The notes: generated by a model from the letters alone, not told the origin. 58,500 nucleotides of DNA from Stenotrophomonas maltophilia (GCF_006970445.1 NZ_CP033877.1:4490750-4549249), one strand, 5' to 3'; counted from the first letter of the stretch, positions 38,077 to 48,282 are shown. Made by a program: numbers and translations.

Positions 38077-38682
38077 ATGCTCGCTCTGTACGGAAAGCCC
38101 ACCTCCATCAACGTACGCAAGGTGATGTGGCTGTGCGCCGGCCTCGACCTGCCACTTCACCACGAGCCAGAACCGCTGGCAGACCTGTTGGCCACATGGA
38201 ACCCGAACCGGCAGGTGCCGGTCCTGCGCGATGGCGACTTCGTGCTGTGGGAGTCCAACAGCATCTGCCGCTACCTGGCCGTACGCGCTGGCCGTGACGA
38301 CCTGCTGCCCGGTACGGCGCAGGGCCGCGCCCGGGTCGAGCAGTGGATGGACTGGCAGGCCAGCGACCTCAACAGCGCCTGGCGGCACGTGTTCATGGCG
38401 CGCGTGCGCCAGCATCCGGACTACCCGGACGATGCCCGCGCCGAGGCCAGCCTGGCGCAGTGGAACCGCTTGATGGGCGTGCTCGACACACAGTTGGCCG
38501 GTGGCCATTCGCACGTGGCGGGCAACACTTTCACTCTGGCCGACATCGTGCTCGGGCTGTCGACCCAACGCTGGCGCAGCACGCCTGGCACCAAACCGGC
38601 GCTGCCAAACCTCGCAGCATGGTTCGAACGCCTGCGGCAGCAGCCCGGTTTCTCCGCCCACGTCGACAACGGCGTGGCCTGA
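38077..38682 (+). CDS. Glutathione S-transferase family protein
   Basis: 201 residues. N-terminal thioredoxin-like domain (LYGKPTSINVRKVMWLCAGL, NPNRQVPVLRDGDFVLWESNSICRYLA in parts) carries the cis-Pro and the ES motif that binds glutathione. The all-helical C-terminal domain (residues 88-200) includes FTLADIVLGL. Cytoplasmic. The catalytic residue is likely in the SxNxxKV segment. Convergent with the oxidoreductase at 38750, with a palindrome between. Confidence 0.9.
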   Translation: MLALYGKPTSINVRKVMWLCAGLDLPLHHEPEPLADLLATWNPNRQVPVLRDGDFVLWESNSICRYLAVRAGRDDLLPGTAQGRARVEQWMDWQASDLNSAWRHVFMARVRQHPDYPDDARAEASLAQWNRLMGVLDTQLAGGHSHVAGNTFTLADIVLGLSTQRWRSTPGTKPALPNLAAWFERLRQQPGFSAHVDNGVA

Positions 38683-38686
38683 GGCA

Positions 38687-38727
38687 GGGGTCAGATCCCT
38701 TTTCCTTTGGGAAAGGGATCTGACCCC
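38687..38727. repeat. REP-like palindrome, ggggtcagatccc family
   Basis: The 16-bp arms 38687-38702 and 38712-38727 are perfect (ggggtcagatcccttt / aaagggatctgacccc). It lies between the convergent GST and oxidoreductase stops and could terminate both. Confidence 0.85.
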
Positions 38728-38749
38728 AAGGGTGCGGGAATGACCGGCC

Positions 38750-39757
38750 TTACCAGCCTTCCAGCACGATCTTGCCCTTGGCGCGGTGGCTCTCCAGCAG
38801 CGCGTGGGCGCGCCGCAGGTTGGCCGCGTCGATGCGTCCGAAGTGCTCGCCCAGCGTGGTCTGCAGCACGCCCGTGTCGATCAGCTCGGCCACCCGGTTC
38901 AACAGATCATGCTGGCGCTGCATGTCGGCGGTGCGGTACAGCGGCCGGGTGAACATCGATTCCCAGTGCAGTGACAACGCCTTGCGCTTGAGCGCCATCA
39001 CATCGACCTGGCCGGGATCATCGATCAGCCCCAGCTGGCCCTGCGGCGCCAGCAGCTCGACGATCTGCGTGTAGTGCTGGTCGGAATGGGTCAGGCTGGC
39101 CACGTGCTGCACCTCGCTGATGCCCAGCCGTGCCAGTCCCTCGGCCAGCGGCAGGCTGTGGTCGATCACATGGTGTGCGCCCATTGCGTACGCCCAGTCC
39201 TGGGTATCCGGACGCGAGGCGGTGCCGATCACGGTCAGCTTGGTCAGCTTCCGCGCCAGCTGCACCAGGATCGAACCGACACCACCGGCCGCACCGATCA
39301 CCAGCAGGGTCTGGCCTTCGCCACCGCCCTCGGGGATGCGCAGGCGGTCGAACAGCAGCTCCCATGCAGTGATCGCGGTCAGTGGCAGTGCGGCGGCGGC
39401 CGCATCATCGAGGCTGGCCGGCTTGCGGCCGACGCTGCGCTCGTCCACCAGCTGGTACTCGGCATTGCTGCCCGGGCGATCGATGACGCCGGCGTAGTAG
39501 ACCGCATCGCCGGGCTGGAACAGGGTCACCTCGCTGCCCACCGCGTCGACGATGCCGACCGCATCCCAGCCCAGCACGCGCGGGCCGTCGGTGGCCACGC
39601 CGCGGCGGACCTTGGTGTCGACCGGGTTCACCGCCACCGCGCGTACCGCCACGCGCAGGTCACGCGGGCCGGGCTGCGGCAGCTCCAGTTCGATGTCGGT
39701 CAGGGCCCGGGGATCATCGATCGGCAGGCCGGCTTGGGTATAGGCAATGGCGCGCAT
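38750..39757 (-). CDS. Zinc-type alcohol dehydrogenase-like / quinone oxidoreductase (MDR family)
   Basis: 335 residues from the ATG at 39755-39757; the longer open frame overlaps the divergent LysR gene. GroES-like N-terminus (AVAVNPVDTKVRRGV, LGWDAVGIVDAVG), then a Rossmann fold with the NADP loop LLVIGAAGGVGSILVQLA. The usual zinc-ligand cysteines are absent, as in the quinone-reductase branch of the medium-chain dehydrogenases. It probably reduces quinones or alkenals with NADPH. It is divergent from the LysR gene at 39849, which may control it. Confidence 0.88.
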   Translation of the reverse strand: MRAIAYTQAGLPIDDPRALTDIELELPQPGPRDLRVAVRAVAVNPVDTKVRRGVATDGPRVLGWDAVGIVDAVGSEVTLFQPGDAVYYAGVIDRPGSNAEYQLVDERSVGRKPASLDDAAAAALPLTAITAWELLFDRLRIPEGGGEGQTLLVIGAAGGVGSILVQLARKLTKLTVIGTASRPDTQDWAYAMGAHHVIDHSLPLAEGLARLGISEVQHVASLTHSDQHYTQIVELLAPQGQLGLIDDPGQVDVMALKRKALSLHWESMFTRPLYRTADMQRQHDLLNRVAELIDTGVLQTTLGEHFGRIDAANLRRAHALLESHRAKGKIVLEGW

Positions 39758-39848
39758 GGCAGCGGTCCAGTGGGGAAGGAGGCGACAGGTTGCGCCGCGC
39801 GCGCTCCCGCAGAAAGGCGCAGAATCGGGCAGCACTTTCACTCTGGCA

Positions 39849-40820
39849 ATGAAGATGATCCGCTTCGACGATCTGCAGCTGTTCGTCCGCACTGCCGCAC
39901 TGGGCAGCTTCTCGCAGGCAGCCCGCGAGGCCGATCTGCTGCCTGGGCAGGTCGCCGCGGCGGTGGCGCGGCTGGAACGCGAGCTGGACCTGCGCCTGTT
40001 CGTGCGCACCACCCGCAGCCTGCGCCTGACCGGTGAGGGCGCGCTGTACCTGCCGTATGCGCAGGAGGTACTGGCCACCCTGCGCGAAGGCCAGGCGCGC
40101 GTGCAGGGCGAGGACACCGAGCTGCATGGCACCCTGCAGCTGTCGGCGCCGTCGGATTTCGGCCGCAACCTGCTGCTGCCCTGGCTGAGCGCGTTCCGCG
40201 CCGCGCACCCGCGGCTGCGCCTGCACCTGCGCCTGTCCGACGAAGTGGCCGATGTGTTCCGCGACCCGGTCGACGTGGCCATCCGCATCGGCCACTTCGA
40301 CAACGCCAACTACGTCGCCCTGCCCCTGCTGGAAGGCAACCGGCGCGTACTCGCGGCCTCGCCCGGCTACCTGCAGCGACGCGGTACGCCCACGCGGCTG
40401 GACGAGCTGCGCGAGCACGATTGCCTGGTCTATCAGCTCAGTGGCCGCGCCTACGATCGCTGGTCGTTCGACGTCGAAGGACGCCGCAGCGTGATTCCGG
40501 TGCGCGGCCCGCTGGTCTGCGACGACGCCGACGTGGTGCGGCGCTGGGCCGTCGCCGGCGAAGGCATCACCTACAAGTCCTGGTTGGACCTGCGCGAGGA
40601 CGTGCTGGCCGGGCGCCTGCAGCTGCTGCTGGACGGTGTCGGCAGCAGCATCCCACTGCAGCTGGTGTGCCCGCATCGCAAGCAGTTCTCACCCGCCGTG
40701 CGGCAACTGCACGCGCAGCTGCGCCAGCACCTGCAACCGCTGCTGTCCGGGATGCCGGTTGGCCCCACCGGCCCCCTGTCGCCCGCCGTGGCGCTGACCG
40801 ACAATGGCGGTCCCCCGTAA
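39849..40820 (+). CDS. LysR-family transcriptional regulator
   Basis: 323 residues from the ATG at 39849. N-terminal helix-turn-helix (FDDLQLFVRTAALGSFSQAAREADLLPGQ in parts; VAAAVARLERELDLRLFVRTTR) and a substrate-binding domain from about residue 92. The Ser-rich C-terminus ends TDNGGPP. The 91-bp gap to the divergent oxidoreductase is the usual place for a LysR operator. The inducer is unknown. Confidence 0.9.
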   Translation: MKMIRFDDLQLFVRTAALGSFSQAAREADLLPGQVAAAVARLERELDLRLFVRTTRSLRLTGEGALYLPYAQEVLATLREGQARVQGEDTELHGTLQLSAPSDFGRNLLLPWLSAFRAAHPRLRLHLRLSDEVADVFRDPVDVAIRIGHFDNANYVALPLLEGNRRVLAASPGYLQRRGTPTRLDELREHDCLVYQLSGRAYDRWSFDVEGRRSVIPVRGPLVCDDADVVRRWAVAGEGITYKSWLDLREDVLAGRLQLLLDGVGSSIPLQLVCPHRKQFSPAVRQLHAQLRQHLQPLLSGMPVGPTGPLSPAVALTDNGGPP

Positions 40821-40835
40821 CAAGAGAACGCCGCC

Positions 40836-41465
40836 ATGCCGTGGATGGGCATCCAGGACCTGTGGACGTTTCTGGTCGCCGTGCTGGTGTTTCTCGCCCT
40901 GCCCGGCCCCGGCACCTTCACCCTGCTGACCGCCACGGGCCGGGGTGGCGTGCGTGGCGGCTACACCGCGTTGGCCGGCCTGCTGGTCGGTGACCAGATC
41001 CTGATGTGGCTGGCGCTGGCCGGCGTGGCCGCGCTGCTCAAGGCCAACCCGCTGGTGTTCCACGCCGTGCAGTACCTGGGTGCGGCCTACCTGGTGTGGG
41101 TCGGCATCAGCCTGCTGCGCACGCCGAAGCACGAGGGCGGTGACGCCGGCCCGATCCGCATGCAGCCGGGCCGCTACTTCCAGCAGGCGATCCTGGTCAG
41201 CCTGCTCAATCCGAAGGCGATCCTGTTCTACATGGCCTTCCTGCCGTTGTTCATCGATCCGAAGGCGCATCAGGGCATCGCCACCTTCGCGGCGTTGGCC
41301 GGCATCATCCTGGTGGTCAGCATCGCCTACTGCTCGATGCTGATCGGGGTCGGCAACCTGGCCCGCCGCCGGTTGATCCAGCATCCGCGGGTCAGCGATG
41401 CACTGCGCCGGGTGGCCGGCCTGTTCCTGGTGGGGTTCGGCATCCGCTTGGGGCTGAACGGATGA
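40836..41465 (+). CDS. LysE/RhtB-family amino-acid exporter
   Basis: 209 residues with about six hydrophobic segments. The LysE signature is clear: PGPGTFTLLTATGRGGVRGGY near the N-terminus, QYLGAAYLVWVGISLLR and FQQAILVSLLNPKAILFYMAFLPLF in parts. Members export amino acids or homoserine lactones; the substrate is unknown. It lies 15 bp after the LysR gene and overlaps the next gene by 4 bp (ATGA). Confidence 0.92.
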   Translation: MPWMGIQDLWTFLVAVLVFLALPGPGTFTLLTATGRGGVRGGYTALAGLLVGDQILMWLALAGVAALLKANPLVFHAVQYLGAAYLVWVGISLLRTPKHEGGDAGPIRMQPGRYFQQAILVSLLNPKAILFYMAFLPLFIDPKAHQGIATFAALAGIILVVSIAYCSMLIGVGNLARRRLIQHPRVSDALRRVAGLFLVGFGIRLGLNG

Positions 41466-41911
41466 ACGGGCGGCTGCCACTGCTTGGCCTGACCCTGCTG
41501 CTGGCCGGTGCCGCCTCTGCCAACACCGTGCGGGACCATCGCTGCCTGACGGGCGGTCGCAACGACAGCATCCACCTGCTGTGGCGCTGGCTGGACGATG
41601 GCAGGGCCGACGTGCAGTACGCCGGGCAGCGCGGCCGCCTGCAACTGCAACAGGTGTCGCAGGAAACGACGGTGCTGGCCGAAGATCGCCCCTACCAGTT
41701 CGACAGTGTGTGGGAAGAACGCATCGATGGGCGCCTCAACGGCCGCTACCTGCTGAGCACACAGGGCGCACTGGTGCTGGATCTGAGCTACGAACGCGCC
41801 CGTGATGGCCATCGCACCCCCTTCCACGATGACAGCGCGGCGTGGCAGGAGGATGGCTGCCATTGGCCGGGCGTCGAGCCGCTGACCGTCGCGCCGGGCG
41901 GGCTCGACTGA
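41462..41911 (+). CDS. Secreted hypothetical protein
   Basis: 149 residues with a signal peptide (LLGLTLLLAGAASA, cleavage about residue 20). The mature part is beta-rich, with two cysteines (DHRCLTGG and EDGCHWPG) that may form a disulfide. No family recognised. Its start overlaps the LysE stop, so the two are probably co-transcribed. Confidence 0.72.
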   Translation: MNGRLPLLGLTLLLAGAASANTVRDHRCLTGGRNDSIHLLWRWLDDGRADVQYAGQRGRLQLQQVSQETTVLAEDRPYQFDSVWEERIDGRLNGRYLLSTQGALVLDLSYERARDGHRTPFHDDSAAWQEDGCHWPGVEPLTVAPGGLD

Positions 41912-41925
41912 GCCGACGCGACGTC

Positions 41926-41948
41926 CGCCAACCAGGGTTGGCGTCTAC
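41926..41948. repeat. REP-like palindrome overlapping a LysR stop codon
   Basis: The stem cgccaacc-ag-ggttggcg (41926-41943) is followed by tctac, the reverse complement of a GTAGA head. The TAG in that head is the stop codon (41945-41947) of the LysR gene on the minus strand. Confidence 0.85.
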
Positions 41949-42856
41949 CAGGGCTGCGAATCATGCATTCCCGCGCGCAGGTGATCGATGAACACCCGCA
42001 GCTTGGGCGCCATCTGCTCACGCGCGGGGTAGTACAGGTGGAAGCCGGGGAATGGCGGCTGCCAGTCCTGCAGCACGCTCTGCAGTCGCCCAGCAGCGAT
42101 GTCGTCGGCCATCAGCGAGGCGAAGCCCTGGGCCATGCCCAGCCCCGCCAGCACGGCGCGATGGGCGACGCCGGCATCGTTGAACACCAGCCGCCCGCGC
42201 ACTTCCACGTCCAGATCGTGCCCTTCGCGGCTGAACTCCCAGGGCATCAGCCGGCCGTTGGCCAGGCGGTGCACGATGCAGGCGTGGCCCTGCAGGTCAT
42301 GCGGGGTCTGCGGCATGCCATGGCGTTCGAAGTAGGCCGGCGTGGCCACCACCACCTGCCGCTCGGGTGGCCCGACCGGCACCGCGATCATGCCCTGTGC
42401 GAGTGATTCGCCCAGGCGGATGCCGGCGTCGAAGCCCTCGGCCACCAGATCGGTCAGCGCGGGGTCGACGCACAGTTCCACCTGCACCTGCGGGTAACGC
42501 GCAAGGAAATCGGGCAGCCGCGGCAGCACCATGCGATCGGCGACGATGCGCGGCAGGGTCACACGCAGCCGCCCGGCAGGCACCGAGCGCGCGCTGTCCA
42601 GTTCGGCAAAGGCCTGGTCAATCTGATCGAGGCCGCCGCGCACACGCTGCAGGAAACGCGCGCCGTGTTCGGTCAGGCTGACCCGCCGCGTGGTCCGCTG
42701 CAGCAGCCGCACGCCCATCCGCGCTTCCAGCGCGCGCACGCTCTGCGACAGCGCCGAGGTCGACACGCCCAGGGCATCGGCGGCGCGGGTAAAGCTGGCG
42801 TGCTCGGCCACGTGGACGAAGGCGACCACAGCGGTGAGGGGGACGGAAGCATCCAT
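41945..42856 (-). CDS. LysR-family transcriptional regulator
   Basis: 303 residues from the ATG at 42854-42856; an upstream ATG at 42904 is possible but adds a poor N-terminus. Helix-turn-helix SFTRAADALGVSTSALSQSV at residues about 21-40, then a LysR substrate domain with GRLRVTLPRIVADRMVLP and FDAGIRLGES, the pattern of the AaeR/DmlR-like branch. Divergent from the aldo-keto reductase at 42978 (121-bp gap), its likely target. Confidence 0.92.
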   Translation of the reverse strand: MDASVPLTAVVAFVHVAEHASFTRAADALGVSTSALSQSVRALEARMGVRLLQRTTRRVSLTEHGARFLQRVRGGLDQIDQAFAELDSARSVPAGRLRVTLPRIVADRMVLPRLPDFLARYPQVQVELCVDPALTDLVAEGFDAGIRLGESLAQGMIAVPVGPPERQVVVATPAYFERHGMPQTPHDLQGHACIVHRLANGRLMPWEFSREGHDLDVEVRGRLVFNDAGVAHRAVLAGLGMAQGFASLMADDIAAGRLQSVLQDWQPPFPGFHLYYPAREQMAPKLRVFIDHLRAGMHDSQPW

Positions 42857-42977
42857 TGTGAAGCCATTCTTCAAGGTAAGTCCGGTGGTACGCAGTTTAT
42901 CCACATGATCGAGAGGAGGAAGCTAAGCCCCACGCCGCCGCCCATCCGGGCACGGCGCTTCCCCCAAGGAGATCCGC

Positions 42978-43973
<996 letters not shown>

Positions 43974-44148
43974 CAGCGGCCGGGACGAACGCACATGGGT
44001 GGCTGCCGCCGGATTGTGCCGATTCCGGCAGCCCGCTCGCGGTGCAGCGCGCGGCGTGTCGGGTATGACCCCCGTCAGTGGTAATGCTGCGCTGCGTTCG
44101 GTCACACTCGGGGACTTGTCGTTCTTAGTCACCCCTTCCGAGGCCTGC

Positions 44149-45576
44149 ATGTCCCTGTTCCGGCGCAAGTCCCTAGATTCCGTCACCGTCCACGAAGCCG
44201 GCAGGCGCCTGATCCCGACGCTCAGCTGGCCGCACCTGATCGCGCTGGGCATCGGTGCCATCGTCGGTACCGGCATCTACACGCTGATCGGCGTGGGTGC
44301 CAACCTGGCCGGTCCGGCCGTGCTGATCTCCTTCGCCATCGCCGGTGCGGTCTGCGCCTGTGCGGCGCTGTCCTACGCCGAGCTGTCGACGATGATGCCG
44401 GCCGCCGGCAGTGCCTACACCTACAGCTACAGCGCGCTGGGCGAGGTGTTCGCCTGGGTGGTGGGCTGGAGCCTGATCCTGGAGTACTCACTGGTGGTGA
44501 GTACGGTGGCGGTGGGCTGGTCCGGCTACTTCGTCGGCTTCCTCGAATGGGTCCACACCCAGTTCGGCTGGAACGTGCACCTGCCAGCCTGGCTCGCAGC
44601 CGGCCCGCACGTGGAAGGCGGCATGATCAACCTGCCGGCGATCGTCATCACCTGGCTGGTGGCCGGCATGCTGATGGCCGGCACCAAGGAAAGTGCCACC
44701 CTCAATGCCATCCTGGTGGTGTTCAAGCTGATCGCGCTGGCCATCTTCGTGGCCGTGGCCCTGCCCGCCTTCGACAGCGCCAACCTGCAGCCGTTCATGC
44801 CGTATGGCTTTGCCAAGTCGATGGGCCCTGATGGCGTCGAACACGGCGTAATGGCGGCGGCAGCGATCATCTTCTTCGCCTTCTACGGCTTCGATGCGAT
44901 CTCCACCGCCGCCGAAGAAACCAAGAACCCGGGCCGCGACCTGTCGATCGGCATCATCGGCTCGATGATCGGCTGCACCATCGTCTACGTGCTGGTCGCG
45001 CTCGCGGCCGTTGGTGCGATGAGCTATGCGGTGTTCGGCCACAGCGCCGAGCCGCTGGCGCTGATCATGCGCCAGCTCGGCCATCCGACCGCGGCAATGG
45101 TGATCGGCGTGATCGCGATCATCGCGCTGCCGACCGTGCTGCTGGCCTTCCTGTACGGCCAGAGCCGCATCTTCTTCGTGATGAGCCGCGATGGCCTGCT
45201 GCCGCGTGGCCTGTCCAAGGTCAATGCGCGCACCGGCACGCCGGTGGCGACCACGCTGTTCACCGCGGTCGTGGTGTCGGCCCTGGCCGGCGTGGCACGC
45301 CTGGACGAGATCGCCGCGCTGGCCAACGCCGGCACCCTGGCTGCGTTCACTGCAGTGGGTGTCTGCCTGGTGGTGCTGCGCCTGCGCGAACCGAACCGCG
45401 AGCGCAGCTTCCGCACTCCGGCGGCCTTCGTGGTGGGCCCGCTGGCCGCACTGGGCTGCATCTATCTGTTCATCAGCCTGCCGCACACCACGCAGCTGTA
45501 CTTCCTGCTGTGGAACGTGGTCGGCCTGGTGCTGTACTTCCTGTACAGCCGCCGCCACGCACTGATCGCGAAGTAA
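44149..45576 (+). CDS. APC-family amino-acid permease
   Basis: 475 residues from the ATG at 44149; the open frame upstream overlaps the aldo-keto reductase in another frame. About twelve hydrophobic segments. The APC signature GIGAIVGTGIYTLIGVGANLAGPA lies near residue 37 (in parts), followed by FFAFYGFDAISTAAEETKNP, typical of the cationic amino-acid transporter branch (YhdG/CAT-like). It is an inner-membrane importer; the substrate is not readable. A SMAG pair follows. Confidence 0.92.
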   Translation: MSLFRRKSLDSVTVHEAGRRLIPTLSWPHLIALGIGAIVGTGIYTLIGVGANLAGPAVLISFAIAGAVCACAALSYAELSTMMPAAGSAYTYSYSALGEVFAWVVGWSLILEYSLVVSTVAVGWSGYFVGFLEWVHTQFGWNVHLPAWLAAGPHVEGGMINLPAIVITWLVAGMLMAGTKESATLNAILVVFKLIALAIFVAVALPAFDSANLQPFMPYGFAKSMGPDGVEHGVMAAAAIIFFAFYGFDAISTAAEETKNPGRDLSIGIIGSMIGCTIVYVLVALAAVGAMSYAVFGHSAEPLALIMRQLGHPTAAMVIGVIAIIALPTVLLAFLYGQSRIFFVMSRDGLLPRGLSKVNARTGTPVATTLFTAVVVSALAGVARLDEIAALANAGTLAAFTAVGVCLVVLRLREPNRERSFRTPAAFVVGPLAALGCIYLFISLPHTTQLYFLLWNVVGLVLYFLYSRRHALIAK

Positions 45577-45587
45577 ACGGATCACCG

Positions 45588-45658
45588 GTAGTGCCGGCCG
45601 CTGGCCGGCATTGCCCGTATCAACACGATGCGAGTTGCCGGCCAGCGGCCGGCACTAC
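45588..45658. repeat. SMAG-type REP pair, tail-to-tail
   Basis: Copies 45588-45610 (head gtag) and 45636-45658 (inverted), with identical 19-bp cores and a 25-bp centre. They lie between the convergent APC permease and dipeptidase stops. Confidence 0.93.
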
Positions 45659-45669
45659 CGCAGGGCGTT

Positions 45670-46911
45670 TCACCCGCCCCGTTTTGCCGCGTAATCCTGC
45701 GCCTGGCGCATCACCCGCAGCAGGTTGCCGCCCCAGATGCCGGCAATCTGCTTCTCGGTATAGCCCTTGCGCAGCAGCCAGGCCGTGATCTTCGGCAGCT
45801 GGCTGACATCGGGCAGGTCACTCAGGCCACCGCCGCCATCCCAGTCCAGGCCGATGCCCACGTGCTCGGGGCCGACCACCTTGAGGATGTGCTCGAAGTG
45901 GGCGAAGAAATCGTCCAGGCTGGCATGGCGCACCGGATGTTCATGGTCCAGCGCCTGTTCGGCTTTCAGCAGGGCCACGCCCTGCTCGATGCCCATCCCT
46001 TCCCAGCCGCCCAGCTGCTTGCTCAGCGCTTCTTCGGCCTGCTTGCGCTCGGGCGTCTTCGCCGTGTCGATCAGGTAGCCGCCAAAGGCGTTCACCTGGA
46101 TCACGCCACCGGCCTTGGCCAGCTTGCGCAGGCGCGCGTCATCCAGATTGCGCGGGTGGTCATACACGGCCTTGGCCGAGCTGTGCGACAGCACGAACGG
46201 CACCGGCATCATCGCCAGCAGGTCATCGAACACCGCGTCCGAGGCATGCGACTGATCGATCACGATGCCCAGCTTCACTGCCTGCCGTACCAGCTCCTTG
46301 CCGGCCGGGCTCAGGCCCTTCCACTCCGCGCCCTTGGGGTCGGTGGCCGAATCGGCGAACTCGTTGTTGGCGAAGTGCACGGTGCTGAGCAGGCGCAGGC
46401 CGGCACGGTGGTAGAACGAGAGCAGGCTCGGGTCTTCCACCAGCGGGCTGGCGTTTTCCATGCTGACGTAGACCACGCGCTTGCCGGCGGCCTTGATCCG
46501 CGCGGCATCATCGGCGGTCAGTGCCAGCGCGAAGCGCTCGGGATTGGCCGCCAGCATCTCTCGGATTTCCAGCAGTCGCTGCAGGCCGTGGTCACGCTCG
46601 GCCAGATGGGCGGCGGCGGTGCGGTCGCCCTGGTCGGTGTAGATCGCCCAGAAACCGCCGTCCAGCGCGCCCTCGACCATGCGCGGGTAATCGACCTGCG
46701 AAAGGGCGTTGCGGTCGTGGCGTTGCTCGATGTCGAAACCGCTGCGACCGAAGTTGGCCGGCGTATCCAGATGGCTGTCGAGCGTGACCAGGCGTTGCTG
46801 CAGGGTTTTGGCGCGGGCCAGTTCCTGCGCACTGAACTCGATGGCATGGGCCGACAGCGGCGCGCACAGCGCCACGGCAAGCACGACGGACAGCTGGCGC
46901 AACGAAGGCAT
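45670..46911 (-). CDS. Membrane/renal-type dipeptidase (peptidase M19), secreted
   Basis: 413 residues with a signal peptide (LRQLSVVLAVALCAPLSAHA). M19 metallo-dipeptidase: LVTLDSHLDTPANF gives the His-X-Asp metal pair, VVYVSMENASPL the bridging Glu, GIVIDQSHAS and FVLSHSSAKAV further ligands, and HVGIGLDWDGGGGL the last conserved block. It should hydrolyse dipeptides in the periplasm. Single gene. Confidence 0.93.
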   Translation of the reverse strand: MPSLRQLSVVLAVALCAPLSAHAIEFSAQELARAKTLQQRLVTLDSHLDTPANFGRSGFDIEQRHDRNALSQVDYPRMVEGALDGGFWAIYTDQGDRTAAAHLAERDHGLQRLLEIREMLAANPERFALALTADDAARIKAAGKRVVYVSMENASPLVEDPSLLSFYHRAGLRLLSTVHFANNEFADSATDPKGAEWKGLSPAGKELVRQAVKLGIVIDQSHASDAVFDDLLAMMPVPFVLSHSSAKAVYDHPRNLDDARLRKLAKAGGVIQVNAFGGYLIDTAKTPERKQAEEALSKQLGGWEGMGIEQGVALLKAEQALDHEHPVRHASLDDFFAHFEHILKVVGPEHVGIGLDWDGGGGLSDLPDVSQLPKITAWLLRKGYTEKQIAGIWGGNLLRVMRQAQDYAAKRGG

Positions 46912-46970
46912 GGGCGCTCACCGCGAATGGGAAGAGCCCGACCATAGCGCTGCGGCCACGCATTGGGTAG

Positions 46971-47003
46971 CGCCGGGCAGTGAATCATGTTCACTGCCCG
47001 GCG
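46971..47003. terminator. Strong GC hairpin between methyltransferase and dipeptidase genes
   Basis: A perfect 14-bp stem (cgccgggcagtgaa / ttcactgcccggcg) with a 5-bp loop lies 88 bp past the methyltransferase stop and 60 bp before the dipeptidase start. No U-tract follows on either strand, so it may be a REP-like element or a processing/stop hairpin. Confidence 0.5.
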
Positions 47004-47090
47004 GCCAGCTTCCCGCGCATTGCGATGCGTTCGCAAGAATGGCGCCCCATTGATCAGGTGGCGCGGCTCGGCTCTACAGCAACAGACGGC

Positions 47091-48260
47091 TCAGTCCACC
47101 ACGCGGCAGAACACGGCCTTGAGGTAACGCGATTCCTGCACGTGGGCCATGAACGGATGGTCCGGACCCGCACCAGCGACCTTCAGGATCTGGATCGTGC
47201 GGCCGGAGAAGTAGGCCGCGCGGCGCAGCATGTCGAGGAACTGGTCCTCGGCCACCAGGCCGGTGCACGAGAAGGTGGCGAACAGACCGCCCGGCTTGAC
47301 CACGCCCAGCGCCAGCTTGTTCATGTCCAGGTACTTCTTCAGCGCGGTGATGACCTGGTCGCGGTCGCGGGTCATCTTCGCCGGGTCCAGGATCACCACA
47401 TCGTACTGCTCACCGCGGTTGGCGGCGTCGCGCAGCCACGGGAAGATGTCGGACTGGACGAACTTCGGGCGCACGTTGTTCAGGCGCGAATTGCCCTTGG
47501 CGATCTGGATGACGTCCTCATCGATGTCGATGCCAACCACTTCGGTGGCCCCACGTGCAGCGGCATACACGGCGAAACCGCCGGTGTTGCAGCACAGGTC
47601 CAGCACGCTCTTGCCTTCCACCTGCTGGCTCAGCCACTCGCGGTTCTCGCGCTGGTCGGCGAAGAAACCGGTCTTGTGCGCACCGGCCGGGTCGGCGCGG
47701 AACTTGATGCCGTACTCGGTGATCACCGACGCTTCAGTGGTGGTGTTGCCGTGGAAATCGAAGCTTTCCTGCTTCTGCACGTGCTCGTCGGCGAAGCTGT
47801 GGAAGCGGCAGCCCGGGAACTGCTCGCGCAGGGCGTCGTAGATCCACTCACGGTGGCGGAACATGCCGGCGGCGAAGAATTCGACCACCACCAGGTCGCC
47901 GTAGCGATCCACCACCAGGCCGGACAGGCCGTCGCCCTCGCTGTGCACCACGCGCCAGGCGTCGGACACCGCGTCGAGCTTCAGCACCTCACGGCGCAGC
48001 GACACCGCCTGGGCGATCTTGCGCGAGAACCAGCCGGCATCCACCGGCACGTTCTGGTCGGTTTCAAGGATGCGCACGGCAATGCGCGAATGCCCGTTGT
48101 AGAACCCGCGGCCAATGAACTCGCCATCAATGCCGACCACGTCGACGATGGAACCGGGCTTGGGCCGGACGGTCGGCTTCTCGACCAGTTTCTGGAAGAT
48201 CCACGGGTGGCTGGAGCGCCACGCGTTCTTGAGGCGGACAATCGGAAGGGGGGTATTCAT
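47091..48260 (-). CDS. Class I SAM-dependent rRNA methyltransferase (RlmI-like)
   Basis: 389 residues from the ATG at 48258-48260. An N-terminal PUA-like domain (RLKNAWRSSHPWIFQ, IVDVVGIDGEFIGRGFYN), a middle EEHEE-like region and a C-terminal Rossmann domain with SVLDLCCNTGGFAVYAA and VVILDPAKMTRD. RlmI methylates C5 of a cytosine in 23S rRNA; the exact target here is inferred. The catalytic cysteine is likely in FSCTGLV. Confidence 0.9.
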   Translation of the reverse strand: MNTPLPIVRLKNAWRSSHPWIFQKLVEKPTVRPKPGSIVDVVGIDGEFIGRGFYNGHSRIAVRILETDQNVPVDAGWFSRKIAQAVSLRREVLKLDAVSDAWRVVHSEGDGLSGLVVDRYGDLVVVEFFAAGMFRHREWIYDALREQFPGCRFHSFADEHVQKQESFDFHGNTTTEASVITEYGIKFRADPAGAHKTGFFADQRENREWLSQQVEGKSVLDLCCNTGGFAVYAAARGATEVVGIDIDEDVIQIAKGNSRLNNVRPKFVQSDIFPWLRDAANRGEQYDVVILDPAKMTRDRDQVITALKKYLDMNKLALGVVKPGGLFATFSCTGLVAEDQFLDMLRRAAYFSGRTIQILKVAGAGPDHPFMAHVQESRYLKAVFCRVVD

Positions 48261-48282
48261 CCACCTATTGTAAACCGGGCGC

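Noticed and set aside
44001..44033. Hairpin ggctgccg...cggcagcc after the aldo-keto reductase as terminator
   Set aside because: The stem is only 8 bp with a long loop and no U-tract, so it is too weak to list.
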